This document shows positions 7,991 through 16,996 of a stretch of 51,507 nucleotides of DNA, one piece after another. The stretch spans positions 1 to 51,507 of the forward strand of contig CADACB010000022.1 in NCBI GenBank assembly GCA_902786345.1. The letters run 5' to 3'. Under the pieces are notes generated by a model. It was not told the DNA's origin. It was given only the letters and a program-made list of their open reading frames with translations, and did not search any database. How positions within the stretch are numbered: the stretch's first letter is position 1; each line of letters begins with the position of its first letter. Origin of the DNA: an uncultured Ruminococcus sp. GTDB lineage: Bacteria > Bacillota > Clostridia > Oscillospirales > Acutalibacteraceae. The position numbers and the translations under genes are program-made.

Positions 7991-8371
7991 TCAGAAAATA
8001 TTGTTTAAATATGGATATTCAACATCTATAAAGTGTCCTGTCATAAGCCTTGCAGATGCACACTCGGCAATAAACATTGAGATTTCATTACTTTTTATAT
8101 AATTATAAGCTGTGTTTATTGAGGATTCTATCTGATCAAGCCTGCCGTGTGACATAAAAAGCAGCATTGTTTCCATATTATTATCCCATTCGCTTTTGGC
8201 AGCTTCAATTTTTCTTTTTGCACCCTCAATATCTCCGTTTTTAGCAAGCTCATATGAAGAATCAAGCTCCCTTATAACCTTGTCTGCTGTTCGTGTATCT
8301 ATAATAAATCCTGTTGTTATAATACATAGAGCTATCCCAAACACAGCTAATGCTCCATAAAGTCTGTACAT
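7991..8371 (-). CDS. DUF4363 family membrane-anchored protein
   Basis: 126 residues: one N-terminal membrane helix (about 5-25) followed by a helical, charged domain (TADKVIRELDSSYELAKNGD) ending YPYLNNIF. It matches the DUF4363 family as I remember it; molecular function unknown. The ATG follows the DUF421 stop codon directly (TAAATG), so the two are translationally coupled. DUF421-DUF4363 pairs occur in spore-forming Clostridia, and the divergent gerA operon supports a spore-envelope role (inference). Confidence 0.75.
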   Translation of the reverse strand: MYRLYGALAVFGIALCIITTGFIIDTRTADKVIRELDSSYELAKNGDIEGAKRKIEAAKSEWDNNMETMLLFMSHGRLDQIESSINTAYNYIKSNEISMFIAECASARLMTGHFIDVEYPYLNNIF

Positions 8372-9046
8372 TTATTTTTTCTCCTTCCTGATTATATTGT
8401 ATTTTCCGTTTTTATCAATTGTCATAATAAAAATATCATTCAGTTTCAGTTTTTCTTTTTTAATAATATTATAAATATTTTCTTTATTCAGACCGCAGTA
8501 TTTTAGTGAGGCGTCAGCAAGCTCTCCGTCGCTTATAACAGTTGTTTGCAGATATTTTTCTTCAAACGGCAGTTCCATATCACTTACCGTCAAAGTTTCA
8601 TTTTCGGCTTTTTTCATAACGCTGAGTTTTCCGTTTGTTTCAATTATTGCAAAAGCGACCTCATTAATGTCGAAAATATCCTTTTGACGAAGCTGTTCAA
8701 AAAGGTCCTCGGTGCTTATCCTCAGCTGTATCATAGCCTGCTGGTCTATTTGACCGTTGTCTATTACGATAACAGGCTTTCCGCATATAAGCCTTCTGAT
8801 TTTTGAACGTTTAAGCATAAGATATGAGATCAGAATTTCACAAACCAGCAGGATCATAATTGGCAGAATACCGCTTAACATTGACTGATCTGTATCCTGC
8901 ATTGGTATTGACGCTATGTTTGACATCAGCAGGGTTATTACAAGCTCACTTGTCTGCATCTCGCTTATTTGTCTTTTACCCATCATTCTTACTGCACAAA
9001 TAATTATTACATATAACAGAACTGTCCTGATAGCTGAAATAATCAT
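8372..9046 (-). CDS. DUF421 (YetF-like) membrane protein
   Basis: 225 residues. Two or three N-terminal membrane helices with the family signature MGKRQISEMQTSELVITLL and IASIPMQD, followed by a soluble alpha/beta domain (about 85-220). Homologues such as B. subtilis YetF are tied to the spore or cell envelope; mechanism unknown. I start at ATG 9046 because family members begin MIxAIRTxxLY; the upstream TTG at 9115 has no ribosome site, and GTG 9067 touches a GGGGG. The start is the least certain part. Confidence 0.75.
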   Translation of the reverse strand: MIISAIRTVLLYVIIICAVRMMGKRQISEMQTSELVITLLMSNIASIPMQDTDQSMLSGILPIMILLVCEILISYLMLKRSKIRRLICGKPVIVIDNGQIDQQAMIQLRISTEDLFEQLRQKDIFDINEVAFAIIETNGKLSVMKKAENETLTVSDMELPFEEKYLQTTVISDGELADASLKYCGLNKENIYNIIKKEKLKLNDIFIMTIDKNGKYNIIRKEKK

Positions 9047-9264
9047 AAGCCTGCGGCAAAACCGCACACCCCCGTAAAATTTACTGTATATATATTCTGC
9101 TTCACCTTTACGCAAAATATACTTTTTATTTTCTTATATTGTCACTTTAAACAATAGATATTGTCAGTGCTTTGTCTGTATCATTGACTCCGGCAGTAAC
9201 TATGTTACTGTACCTGTTGTGGCGGAAGGTTTTTGTGAGCTGGTTTAAAAGTAAATAGTATTAA

Positions 9265-9294
9265 TGCATAAACAGACAATTCCTTCAAATACTA
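9265..9294 (+). promoter_or_regulatory. Possible sigma-G promoter of the gerA operon
   Basis: TGCATA, 17-nt spacer, AATACTA. This differs by one base per element from the B. subtilis forespore sigma-G consensus (TGAATA ... CATACTA), the sigma factor that transcribes gerA-type operons. No good sigma-A site is seen in this divergent region. Confidence 0.45.
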
Positions 9295-9327
9295 ATACCC
9301 GTAAAACCAGAAAGGGAGCAGCATAAT

Positions 9328-10869
9328 ATGTACAGATTTATAAAGGAAATGACGGATATTTATACTCATAAGCCACTTCCGCCATATACAGAGAAGCGTA
9401 CTCCGCTTTCGGATTCTGCCGAGGCAAACATAATTTATCTTCAATCTGCCTTTCAGAACAGTGCTGACCTTACCGTAAGAAGACTTAAGCCTGAGGGAAT
9501 GACTGCGGCTGTGATTTCAATAGATAATATGATAGACAAGCAGGTTCTGGCAGAGGGTGTATTAATGCCAATATTCTCATATAAATTCTGTGGTACACCT
9601 GAACACTGCTTTAATGAGATAAAAACGAATGTTATATATACAGCCGACTGCAGTGAAGCAGACACATATGAGCAGCTTGAAGCCAATATAATGTCAGGCT
9701 TTGCGGTGATAATTATAGACGGCTTTGATAAAGCTCTTGCGGTAGGAATACAGGGTTATTCAAGCAGAAGCGTTTCAGAACCGGATTCAGATGTTGTTCA
9801 GAGAGGCTCAAAGGAAGGTTTTGTTGAATCGGTAAGGGTGAATATGACGCTGATAAGACGAAGACTTAAAAATCCGGGTTTGAAATTTGAAACAATCACA
9901 ATAGGAGAGATAAGCCGCACAGAGGTAGCACTCTGTTATCTTGCTGATATGGTATCTCCTGAAATATTACAAAAGCTGAAAAAACGTCTGAAAAAAGTAA
10001 ATTTAAAGACGCTGCTTGCCTCGGGCTATCTTCTGCCGTTTTTAGAGGAACGCAAGGATTTTTCTTTTTTCAGCGGTATAGGAATATCTGAAAGACCCGA
10101 CACAATCTGCGGCAAGCTTAGTGAGGGACGCATAGCGGTTCTTGTTGACGGAGTACCATCCGCACTTATAGTTCCTTATCTGTTCTGCGAATACTTTCAG
10201 ACTCTTGACGATTATTCAAACCGTGCATATTTTGCAACCTTTACACGTTTCCTGAAATACTGTGCATTTTTCATTTCAATATTGCTGCCGGGGTTGTTTG
10301 TAGCACTCGGAACATACGATCCTGAAATATTCCCGACCATGTTGCTTAATAAAATAGCAGGGTCTATTGCAGCAACACCGCTGTCATTAACTGCGGAAAC
10401 CATCCTGATACTTTTTGTATATGAAATAATGAGAGAAGCCGGACTTCGTATGCCTCAGCCGCTTGGCTATGCAGTCAGTATAGTAGGTGGTCTGGTAGTG
10501 GGTGATACGGCAGTAAATGCAGGGCTTATAGGAGCACCCACTCTTATGGTAGTGGCGGTTACTGCAATCAGCTCATATGTTATTCCGGATCTTTATGCAC
10601 CTTCGTGTATATTAAGATTTGTATTTACACTTGCCGGCGGATTGTTCGGAATATGGGGAATAGCTGCTGTGCTGAGCATTATACTGATAAATCTATGCGG
10701 AAAAACAAGCTTTGGCATTCCATACACATCTCCGGTTTCACCGTTCAGTGCTTATGCATTCCGTGATGTTATTTTAAGAGCGGGTTGGAAAATTCTTTCC
10801 AAAAAAACAGAAAAGGTACAGGAGCTTCCGGGTGCCGATATAAAGGGTGAGACAACTGACAATGAATGA
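9328..10869 (+). CDS. gerA: Spore germination receptor subunit A (GerA family)
   Basis: 513 residues. A soluble N-terminal domain (about 30-280) with family strings such as VIIIDGFDKALAVGIQGYSSR and EPDSDVVQRGSKEGFVESVRVN, then four to six membrane helices from about 305, ending in a short polar tail. GerA proteins form the germinant receptor in the spore inner membrane with B and C subunits. ATG follows AAAGGGAG. Its stop overlaps the start of the next gene by 8 bp, so the operon is tightly coupled. Confidence 0.93.
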   Translation: MYRFIKEMTDIYTHKPLPPYTEKRTPLSDSAEANIIYLQSAFQNSADLTVRRLKPEGMTAAVISIDNMIDKQVLAEGVLMPIFSYKFCGTPEHCFNEIKTNVIYTADCSEADTYEQLEANIMSGFAVIIIDGFDKALAVGIQGYSSRSVSEPDSDVVQRGSKEGFVESVRVNMTLIRRRLKNPGLKFETITIGEISRTEVALCYLADMVSPEILQKLKKRLKKVNLKTLLASGYLLPFLEERKDFSFFSGIGISERPDTICGKLSEGRIAVLVDGVPSALIVPYLFCEYFQTLDDYSNRAYFATFTRFLKYCAFFISILLPGLFVALGTYDPEIFPTMLLNKIAGSIAATPLSLTAETILILFVYEIMREAGLRMPQPLGYAVSIVGGLVVGDTAVNAGLIGAPTLMVVAVTAISSYVIPDLYAPSCILRFVFTLAGGLFGIWGIAAVLSIILINLCGKTSFGIPYTSPVSPFSAYAFRDVILRAGWKILSKKTEKVQELPGADIKGETTDNE

Positions 10870-12952
10870 TAAACCTATGATAACCACCGGACAATTTTTT
10901 ACATTGATTTTTGTATCAAGGCTTTTTCTTACGATGATATACAGCACATATATATCGTCTGTATCTTCATTATGGAGCTATATGCTGCCGCTGATGTTGT
11001 CAATACCGGTTATGCTTATAGCCGCAGCTCCAACATTGGCATTCTGTAACGGCAAAAACAGGACAATATCATTGTGTGAATATTCAGCTATTAATCTGAA
11101 AAGCGGCGGAAACCTATTAGTATTTCTATATGCAGTATATTTCTTTTTTTCGGCATTATACGGAATATTATCGCTGAACAGCTTTATGAACAGCATTGTT
11201 GTTCAGGGAATAGAACCGAAAATTATTCTTGTGCTTCTTATTGCCGGCTGTATATATGCGTCCTTGAAGGGAATAGAGGCGTCTTCAAGAATGTCGGCAA
11301 TCGTATTAATACTGATTATTTTTTCAGTTGCTTTAGCGGTTATCTTTCTTATTCCGGGTTATCATCAGGAAAGCCTTGTACCTTCAGAGGGCATATCGCT
11401 GATGACTGTAACTGATTGTCTTGTATTTATTCTGTCAAGAATGAATGCGTTTGCAGCAATAAATATTCTGTCTCCAAACACAAAGGGAAAGCTCTCACGA
11501 AGTGGAATATTCTGCATAATTATTATTCCCGTTTTTATGATTTTTTCTCTCATGCTTCTCAGCGGCACAGCCGGAGATTTTGTTAATGTGCGTCAGTTTC
11601 AGGTATACAATGCAATAGAAGGCTCAGGAACTCTCCAAAGACTTGACCCAATATTTATCCTTGTGATAGTATGCTCCGGATTTTGCAATCTGTCACTTTT
11701 TCTTCTTGCGTCAACAGAGTGTCTAAAAATATGCTTTAATAAATTCTCTCCCAAAAAGCTGACATTGATCAACGGAATTGTTCTATGTGCGACAATGCTT
11801 TTTATTCCCGAATCAGCAGTTATATATCTGTGTAATAAGTATCTTTTGACAATAATCAATATTGTTTTTATAACTTTTCTGCCTGTAGTTATGATAATTT
11901 ATGATAAGCTGAAAATCAAAAGAACAAAGATTTTCAAGGCAGTCAGGAGTACTTCATTTATATTGGCAATGATATTTATAATATCATTATTTTCCGGCTG
12001 CGGCAGTATTCAGCTTAATCAGAGGCTGATAATACAGGGGATAGGAATAGATAAGCTTGATGATAATTATAAGCTTACGCTTGTTGTTCTGGATACTGAA
12101 AACACTGAGGATGAAAATGCATCTTCCATACTTTACACAGAGGGTAAAACTGTAGATAAAGCAATAGCCGCAATTGAAAATCAACGCGGCAGGAAGGTTT
12201 TATTAAGTCAGTGTCTTTTTATTATGATGAATGAGGGTGCAGCGCAGGACTGCAAAAATTCATTGAAATATTTTACAGATCTTAATGATATACAGAAAAG
12301 TGTGAATTTAAGTGTTTCAGAAAACAGCAGTCAGGAAGTCATAACCACAGCAATAAATAAGCTTGGCTATAAGCCCGAATATATAAATGTTTTGTCTGAC
12401 AGCAAGGCGATAGACCAGTCTGAAATACACAGTTCACTTCTTGAATATATTTCTTCAGAAGCACAACCCGACAGTTCTGTGATATTTCCATATGTAATAA
12501 CAGATAAAGATATAAAAGCACTCAGTGTTGACGGCAGTTATGTTATCGACAAGGGAACAGGAAATTCCTACTATCTGGATAAAAGCAAAACAATATCTGT
12601 TCTTTTGCTTAACAGCAAGCTTAGCAATTATCATAATACAGATAATAACAACAGATCATACCTGATAAGAAGTGTAAAATCAGATATAATTCCGAATTTC
12701 AAAGATGAAGAGCTTGTTCTTGAAATCAACATCAATATAAATTTACAGGCTGATGAAGAAGAGCCTGATTCAATCAAAAAGGATATACTTGACGACATCA
12801 ACCTGTGTCTTAAAAAAACACTTCACCAATATGGCAGTGATCTTTTCTCAATTCGTAAAACAATAAAGAATGTTTATCCCCATAAAAAAACTGAAAACTT
12901 GCAGCTGCTTCTTAAGAACTGCAAATTTTCAGTTGTTATAAATGATAATTAA
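10862..12952 (+). CDS. Fused germination receptor GerAB-GerAC
   Basis: 696 residues in one uninterrupted frame. Residues 1 to about 350 form an APC-type GerAB permease with about ten membrane helices. After a basic stretch (KLKIKRTKIFKAVRSTS) comes a hydrophobic helix ending in lipobox LFSGC (Cys380), then a GerAC-type domain (about 380-696; IQLNQRLIIQGIGIDKLDD, ILYTEGKTVDKAI). GerAC is normally a separate lipoprotein. The helix and its basic flank are where GerAC's own signal peptide would be, and the expected cytoplasmic end of GerAB suits it, so Lsp cleavage at Cys380 could release a normal lipoprotein. I chose ATG 10862 (AAAGGGTGAG about 11 nt upstream) over GTG 10847, which lies in that ribosome site. 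Confidence 0.88.
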   Translation: MNDKPMITTGQFFTLIFVSRLFLTMIYSTYISSVSSLWSYMLPLMLSIPVMLIAAAPTLAFCNGKNRTISLCEYSAINLKSGGNLLVFLYAVYFFFSALYGILSLNSFMNSIVVQGIEPKIILVLLIAGCIYASLKGIEASSRMSAIVLILIIFSVALAVIFLIPGYHQESLVPSEGISLMTVTDCLVFILSRMNAFAAINILSPNTKGKLSRSGIFCIIIIPVFMIFSLMLLSGTAGDFVNVRQFQVYNAIEGSGTLQRLDPIFILVIVCSGFCNLSLFLLASTECLKICFNKFSPKKLTLINGIVLCATMLFIPESAVIYLCNKYLLTIINIVFITFLPVVMIIYDKLKIKRTKIFKAVRSTSFILAMIFIISLFSGCGSIQLNQRLIIQGIGIDKLDDNYKLTLVVLDTENTEDENASSILYTEGKTVDKAIAAIENQRGRKVLLSQCLFIMMNEGAAQDCKNSLKYFTDLNDIQKSVNLSVSENSSQEVITTAINKLGYKPEYINVLSDSKAIDQSEIHSSLLEYISSEAQPDSSVIFPYVITDKDIKALSVDGSYVIDKGTGNSYYLDKSKTISVLLLNSKLSNYHNTDNNNRSYLIRSVKSDIIPNFKDEELVLEINININLQADEEEPDSIKKDILDDINLCLKKTLHQYGSDLFSIRKTIKNVYPHKKTENLQLLLKNCKFSVVINDN

Positions 12953-13436
12953 ATACGTCGTATAAATCCGTCGTGCTGTCTTTCGACAGCAGGTCAGCTT
13001 ATTCAAACCGCAAGTAGGGGACGCCCTCTCTTTCAGGGCGTCCCCTCTCCAAAAATAGTCCACAGGACTGTTTTTGGATTCACCCCTTGCCGAGCGCACG
13101 TTGTATGGGGATTTCGCACTCTGCGGAGTGCGCCAAGGGCACTGCCTCTTGACCCCACAAGCCTTTGTAAAGGCTTGACCGAAACTTTATTCATTATGAG
13201 CACCAAAAGTTTATTTTTAAAATTAACTGCCTGTTTAAGCAAAACCCTTCATTCGCGTTTCGCTTTACTGCGTTACGCTTGAATTATCCAAACAAAAAGA
13301 TAAATCAAAATTTAAAAAAATTGATTTCATCTGAAAAATTATAATCCCATAAAAACGGGTGCAGAGATTTTGTCCCTGCCGAGGGTTCCAAGGGGCGACA
13401 GCCATCTTGGTGGGGTTCTGGGCAAAGCCCAGACAT
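12953..13436. other. Hairpin-rich region between convergent genes
   Basis: Holds four strong palindromes: GGGGACGCCCT/AGGGCGTCCCC (13017-13045), CCAAAAATAGTCC/GGACTGTTTTTGG (13049-13077), CGCACTC/GAGTGCG (13115-13132) and AAGCCTTT/AAAGGCTT (13159-13176); repeat family 2 copy 1; and a weak copy of family 1 (13245-13300, minus). TCTGGGC/GCCCAGA (13417-13433) follows the polyamine operon stop. No T-tract follows any of them, and no gene is supported. Confidence 0.6.
13089..13200 (+). repeat. Dispersed repeat family 2, copy 1
   Basis: Shares CTCTGCGGAGTGCG, TTGTAAAGGCTTGA and CGAAACTTTATTCATT, in the same order and spacing, with 20614-20729. It includes two of the internal hairpins of this region. 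It is not coding in a conserved frame. Confidence 0.75.
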
Positions 13437-14636
13437 TTAGTCTACTAAGTCGGGGTTAAAGGATTCCTGCCACGGTAGTCCGAATTTGTTGAGGGCGTCC
13501 ATAAATGGGTCGGGATCAAATTCTTCGATATTGTGAACACCGGGCTTGTTCCATTTGCCTGTGAGAAGCATTGCAGCTCCTATCATAGCAGGAACTCCTG
13601 TTGTATAGGATACAGCCTGTGAACCAACCTCTTTATAGCATTCCTGATGATCGCATACATTATAAAGATAATAGGTTTTGTTTTTGCCGTCTTTTTTGCC
13701 GATGAATATACAGCCGATGTTTGTTTTTCCTTTTGTTCTCGGTCCAAGAGATGCAGGATCGGGAAGAACAGCTTTTAAAAACTGGAGAGGTACTATCTGT
13801 TTGCCCTCAAATTCAATAGTCTCAATAGAAGTCATTCCAACATTCTCAAGGCACTTAAGATGTGTAAGATAGCTCTGTCCGAAGGTCATAAAAAATCTAA
13901 TACGCTTGATGCCCTTTATGTTGAGTGCAAGAGATTCAAGCTCTTCGTGGTGAAGAAGATACATATCCTTTTCACCGATCTCAGGAAAATTATATACACG
14001 CTTTATTTCCATAGGCTCTGTTTCTATCCACTTGCCGTTTTCAATATAGCTGCCCTTAGCAGAAACCTCGCGGATATTTATTTCGGGATTGAAGTTTGTT
14101 GCAAAAGGATAGCCGTGATCTCCCGCATTACAATCAAGAATATCAATATAATTTATTTCGTCAAAGTGATGCTTCATAGCATAAGCACTGAACACACCTG
14201 TAACACCGGGGTCAAAGCCGCTGCCAAGAAGAGCGGTTATTCCTGCCTTTTCAAAACGCTCACGATATGCCCACTGCCACTTATATTCAAATTTTGCAGT
14301 ATCAAGAGGTTCATAGTTTGCTGTGTCAACATAGTTTACTTTAGTTGCCAGACAAGCGTCCATTATAGTAAGATCCTGATAAGGCAGTGCAAGGTTGATA
14401 ACAACATCGGGCTTGAAGTTATTGATAAGCGTGATCAGCTCGTTAACATTATCCGCATTTACCTGAGCAGTTGAGATCTTTGTTTTACCGCCGTCAAGCT
14501 TTTCTTTAAGTGCATCACATTTTGATTTAGTACGGCTTGCAATACAGATCTCCTCAAAAACATCCGGATTCTGACAGCATTTGTGTATACATACGCTTGC
14601 AACCCCGCCTGCACCGATTATTAACGCTTTTCCCAT
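13437..14636 (-). CDS. Carboxy(nor)spermidine dehydrogenase
   Basis: 399 residues, saccharopine dehydrogenase-like fold. N-terminal NADPH-binding Rossmann start ALIIGAGGVAS (4-14), then family strings NLALPYQDLTIMDAC, YVDTANYE, LGSGFDPGVTGVF and CNAGDHG. This enzyme reductively condenses aspartate semialdehyde with putrescine (or diaminopropane) to carboxyspermidine (or carboxynorspermidine). It normally works with a PLP decarboxylase (NspC/CASDC), which is not in this window. It is last in the speD-speA-speE run, 19 bp after speE, with GGAGG 9 nt before ATG. Lysine-pathway saccharopine dehydrogenase is less likely given the neighbours. Confidence 0.88.
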   Translation of the reverse strand: MGKALIIGAGGVASVCIHKCCQNPDVFEEICIASRTKSKCDALKEKLDGGKTKISTAQVNADNVNELITLINNFKPDVVINLALPYQDLTIMDACLATKVNYVDTANYEPLDTAKFEYKWQWAYRERFEKAGITALLGSGFDPGVTGVFSAYAMKHHFDEINYIDILDCNAGDHGYPFATNFNPEINIREVSAKGSYIENGKWIETEPMEIKRVYNFPEIGEKDMYLLHHEELESLALNIKGIKRIRFFMTFGQSYLTHLKCLENVGMTSIETIEFEGKQIVPLQFLKAVLPDPASLGPRTKGKTNIGCIFIGKKDGKNKTYYLYNVCDHQECYKEVGSQAVSYTTGVPAMIGAAMLLTGKWNKPGVHNIEEFDPDPFMDALNKFGLPWQESFNPDLVD

Positions 14637-14655
14637 TTTGAATTCCTCCGTTTAT

Positions 14656-15510
14656 TTAATATTCGCCTTCCATAAGCTGTCTTGTAACATAAGTGGGAAG
14701 TGAGAAGCAGCCTTTGTGAAGCCGTGTATTATAATAGCTTGTGTCTATTGAAAGTCTGTTCCATCTGCCCTCGTCAAGATCGTGGGTAGGATGATATTTT
14801 TTTGAAGCAAAACCGAACAGCCAGTGCCCTGAGGGATATGTAGGTATATGCGCCTGATAAACCTTGACAACAGGGAAGAACTGTAATATCTTTTTGTGTG
14901 CCTGCTTCATTGATTTTGCGTAGCTTTTATAAAACGGACTTTCGTGCTGATTAACAAGTATGCCATCTTCGTTGAGAGCCTTATAACAGTTGCCGTAAAA
15001 TTCTGAGGTGAAAAGTCCTTCTCCCGGACCAAAAGGATCTGTGGAGTCAACTATTATAAGATCATATCTGCTTTCAATGCTTCTAACAAACCTTAATCCG
15101 TCATCAATATGTATGTGAACTCTTGGGTCATCAAGCTTGCAGGAAACTGTAGGAAGAAATTCTTTACAGGCGTCAACAACCATTCTGTCAATTTCAACCA
15201 TATCAATGCATTCTATGGTCTTGTATTTTACAAGCTCCCTTACCGTACCGCCGTCACCTGCTCCTATAACAAGAACCTTTTTTACAGAGGGATTTACCGC
15301 CATAGGAACGTGTGCTATCATCTCGTGATATATGAATTCATCCTTCTGAGTAAGCATGATTCTGTCATCCAGAACTAAAATATCTCCGAACTCAGGAGTA
15401 CTGAAAATTTCAATTCTCTGAAAGTCAGATTGTGCGGAATACTTCTGTTTATCACATCGGATTGAAAATCTGACGTTATTTGTCTGTTCTTCTGTGTACC
15501 ACATTTCCAT
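14656..15510 (-). CDS. speE: Spermidine synthase (aminopropyltransferase)
   Basis: 284 residues. N-terminal beta domain, then Rossmann methyltransferase-like fold with GAGDGG (83-88), acidic VEID, catalytic DSTDP (Asp155, Asp158), and YPSGHWLFGFASK near the C-terminus. It transfers the aminopropyl group of decarboxylated SAM to putrescine (or, in some species, agmatine). It lies between the decarboxylase gene and the carboxyspermidine dehydrogenase gene with gaps of about 20 bp. ATG follows GAGGTG. Substrate choice cannot be read from sequence here. Confidence 0.93.
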   Translation of the reverse strand: MEMWYTEEQTNNVRFSIRCDKQKYSAQSDFQRIEIFSTPEFGDILVLDDRIMLTQKDEFIYHEMIAHVPMAVNPSVKKVLVIGAGDGGTVRELVKYKTIECIDMVEIDRMVVDACKEFLPTVSCKLDDPRVHIHIDDGLRFVRSIESRYDLIIVDSTDPFGPGEGLFTSEFYGNCYKALNEDGILVNQHESPFYKSYAKSMKQAHKKILQFFPVVKVYQAHIPTYPSGHWLFGFASKKYHPTHDLDEGRWNRLSIDTSYYNTRLHKGCFSLPTYVTRQLMEGEY

Positions 15511-15529
15511 AATAAATTCACCTCATTTT

Positions 15530-16984
15530 TTAAAAACTTTCAATCATAATATTTATCTTTTCGGTATTAATATCTTCTGCACCAGTGAGGTTACAGCCCT
15601 TTGCTTTGGCATAGATGATATATTCAAGAGCGTCTTTGGTGATAAGCTCACCCGGTGCAAGTATCGGTATTCCGGGCGGATAACACATTACAAATTCGGC
15701 ACATATCTTACCAAGGGTTTCTTCAAGAGGAAGCTGTTTTTTTTCTGAATAAAACGCTTCCTGAGGTGAACAGATAACAACAGGTTCTATATATTCGTGG
15801 TCAAGCATTCCTGCCGAATCCTTTGAATACAGTCTTTTCACCTCATATAAAGCAGAAATAAGTCTTTCAACATTCAGTATTTTATCGCCTACAGAAACAA
15901 TAGCAAGTATATTTCCAATATCACCGAATTCAATCTGTATATCATATTTGTCACGGAGAATATCATAGACTTCAATGCCTGCAAGACCTATATCCCGTGT
16001 ATGTACCGATATTTTTGTGGGGTCAAAATCAAATATTGTATCGCCGTTTATAAGCTCTCTTGAAAAAGCATAAAGTCCGCCCAGCTTGTTTATTTCACTT
16101 CTGCCGTATGAGGCAAGCTCGGTTACCCACTCAAATATTTTCTTTCCGTTAAGGGCAAGATTTTTTCTTGAAATATCAAGAGAAGAGAGAAGAAGATAAG
16201 AAGCACTTGTTGTCTGAGTGAGGTTGATTATCTGTCTTACATATCCCTCAGATATACCCTTTCCCAAAAGCAGTGCTGAACTTTGAGTAAGCGAACCTCC
16301 GGTTTTGTGCATACTTACGGCTGCCATATCAGCTCCTACACTCATAGCTGAAAGCGGCATATAATCTCCGAAATAAAAGTGAGTTCCGTGTGCCTCGTCA
16401 ACAAGTACCTTCATTCCGACTTCGTGTGCAAGCTTTACTATTTCACGAAGATTAGAGCAAACACCATAATAGGTAGGGTTATTTACGATAATAGCTTTTG
16501 CATCGGGGTGCTGCTTTATAGCTTGTTTTACAGACTCAACTGACATTCCAAGGGGAATACCCAGTCTTTTGTTAACTCCCGGATTTACATAAACGGGGAC
16601 TGCTCCGCATACTATCAGTGCATTAATACTGCTTCTGTGTACGTTTCTGGGCATTATTATTTTATCACCGCGTTTGCATATGCTCATAATCATTGCCTGA
16701 ACAGCACTTGACGTACCGTTTACCATAAAAAATGCGTGTTCAGCACCGAATGCGTCAGCCATAAGCTCTTCGGCTTCCCTGATTACACTTACAGGATGAC
16801 AAAGATTGTCAAGTGGCTTCATAGAATTGACGTCTACACTCATACACTGCTTGCCTAGAAACTGTGTAAGTTCAGGATTTCCTTTTCCTTGTTTATGCCC
16901 GGGAACATCAAATGATACTATTCTGTTTTCTCTGTATTCCTCAAGTGCCTCAAAAACAGGGGCACGGCTTTGATCAAGCTTCAT
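15530..16984 (-). CDS. speA: Orn/Lys/Arg decarboxylase, probably arginine
   Basis: 484 residues, short Bacillus SpeA/YaaO-like form of the fold-I PLP decarboxylases. Visible motifs: DVPGHKQGKG (26-35), MVNGTSSAVQA, VDEAHGTHF (195-203), and PLP-binding Lys227 in SMHKTGGS. It makes agmatine from arginine, or cadaverine from lysine; residue reading does not separate them. The adjacent speD and speE favour polyamine supply, hence arginine. No agmatinase is in the window, so agmatine must be handled elsewhere. GGAGAA lies 6 nt before ATG. Confidence 0.85.
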   Translation of the reverse strand: MKLDQSRAPVFEALEEYRENRIVSFDVPGHKQGKGNPELTQFLGKQCMSVDVNSMKPLDNLCHPVSVIREAEELMADAFGAEHAFFMVNGTSSAVQAMIMSICKRGDKIIMPRNVHRSSINALIVCGAVPVYVNPGVNKRLGIPLGMSVESVKQAIKQHPDAKAIIVNNPTYYGVCSNLREIVKLAHEVGMKVLVDEAHGTHFYFGDYMPLSAMSVGADMAAVSMHKTGGSLTQSSALLLGKGISEGYVRQIINLTQTTSASYLLLSSLDISRKNLALNGKKIFEWVTELASYGRSEINKLGGLYAFSRELINGDTIFDFDPTKISVHTRDIGLAGIEVYDILRDKYDIQIEFGDIGNILAIVSVGDKILNVERLISALYEVKRLYSKDSAGMLDHEYIEPVVICSPQEAFYSEKKQLPLEETLGKICAEFVMCYPPGIPILAPGELITKDALEYIIYAKAKGCNLTGAEDINTEKINIMIESF

Positions 16985-16996
16985 TTTAATTCTCCG

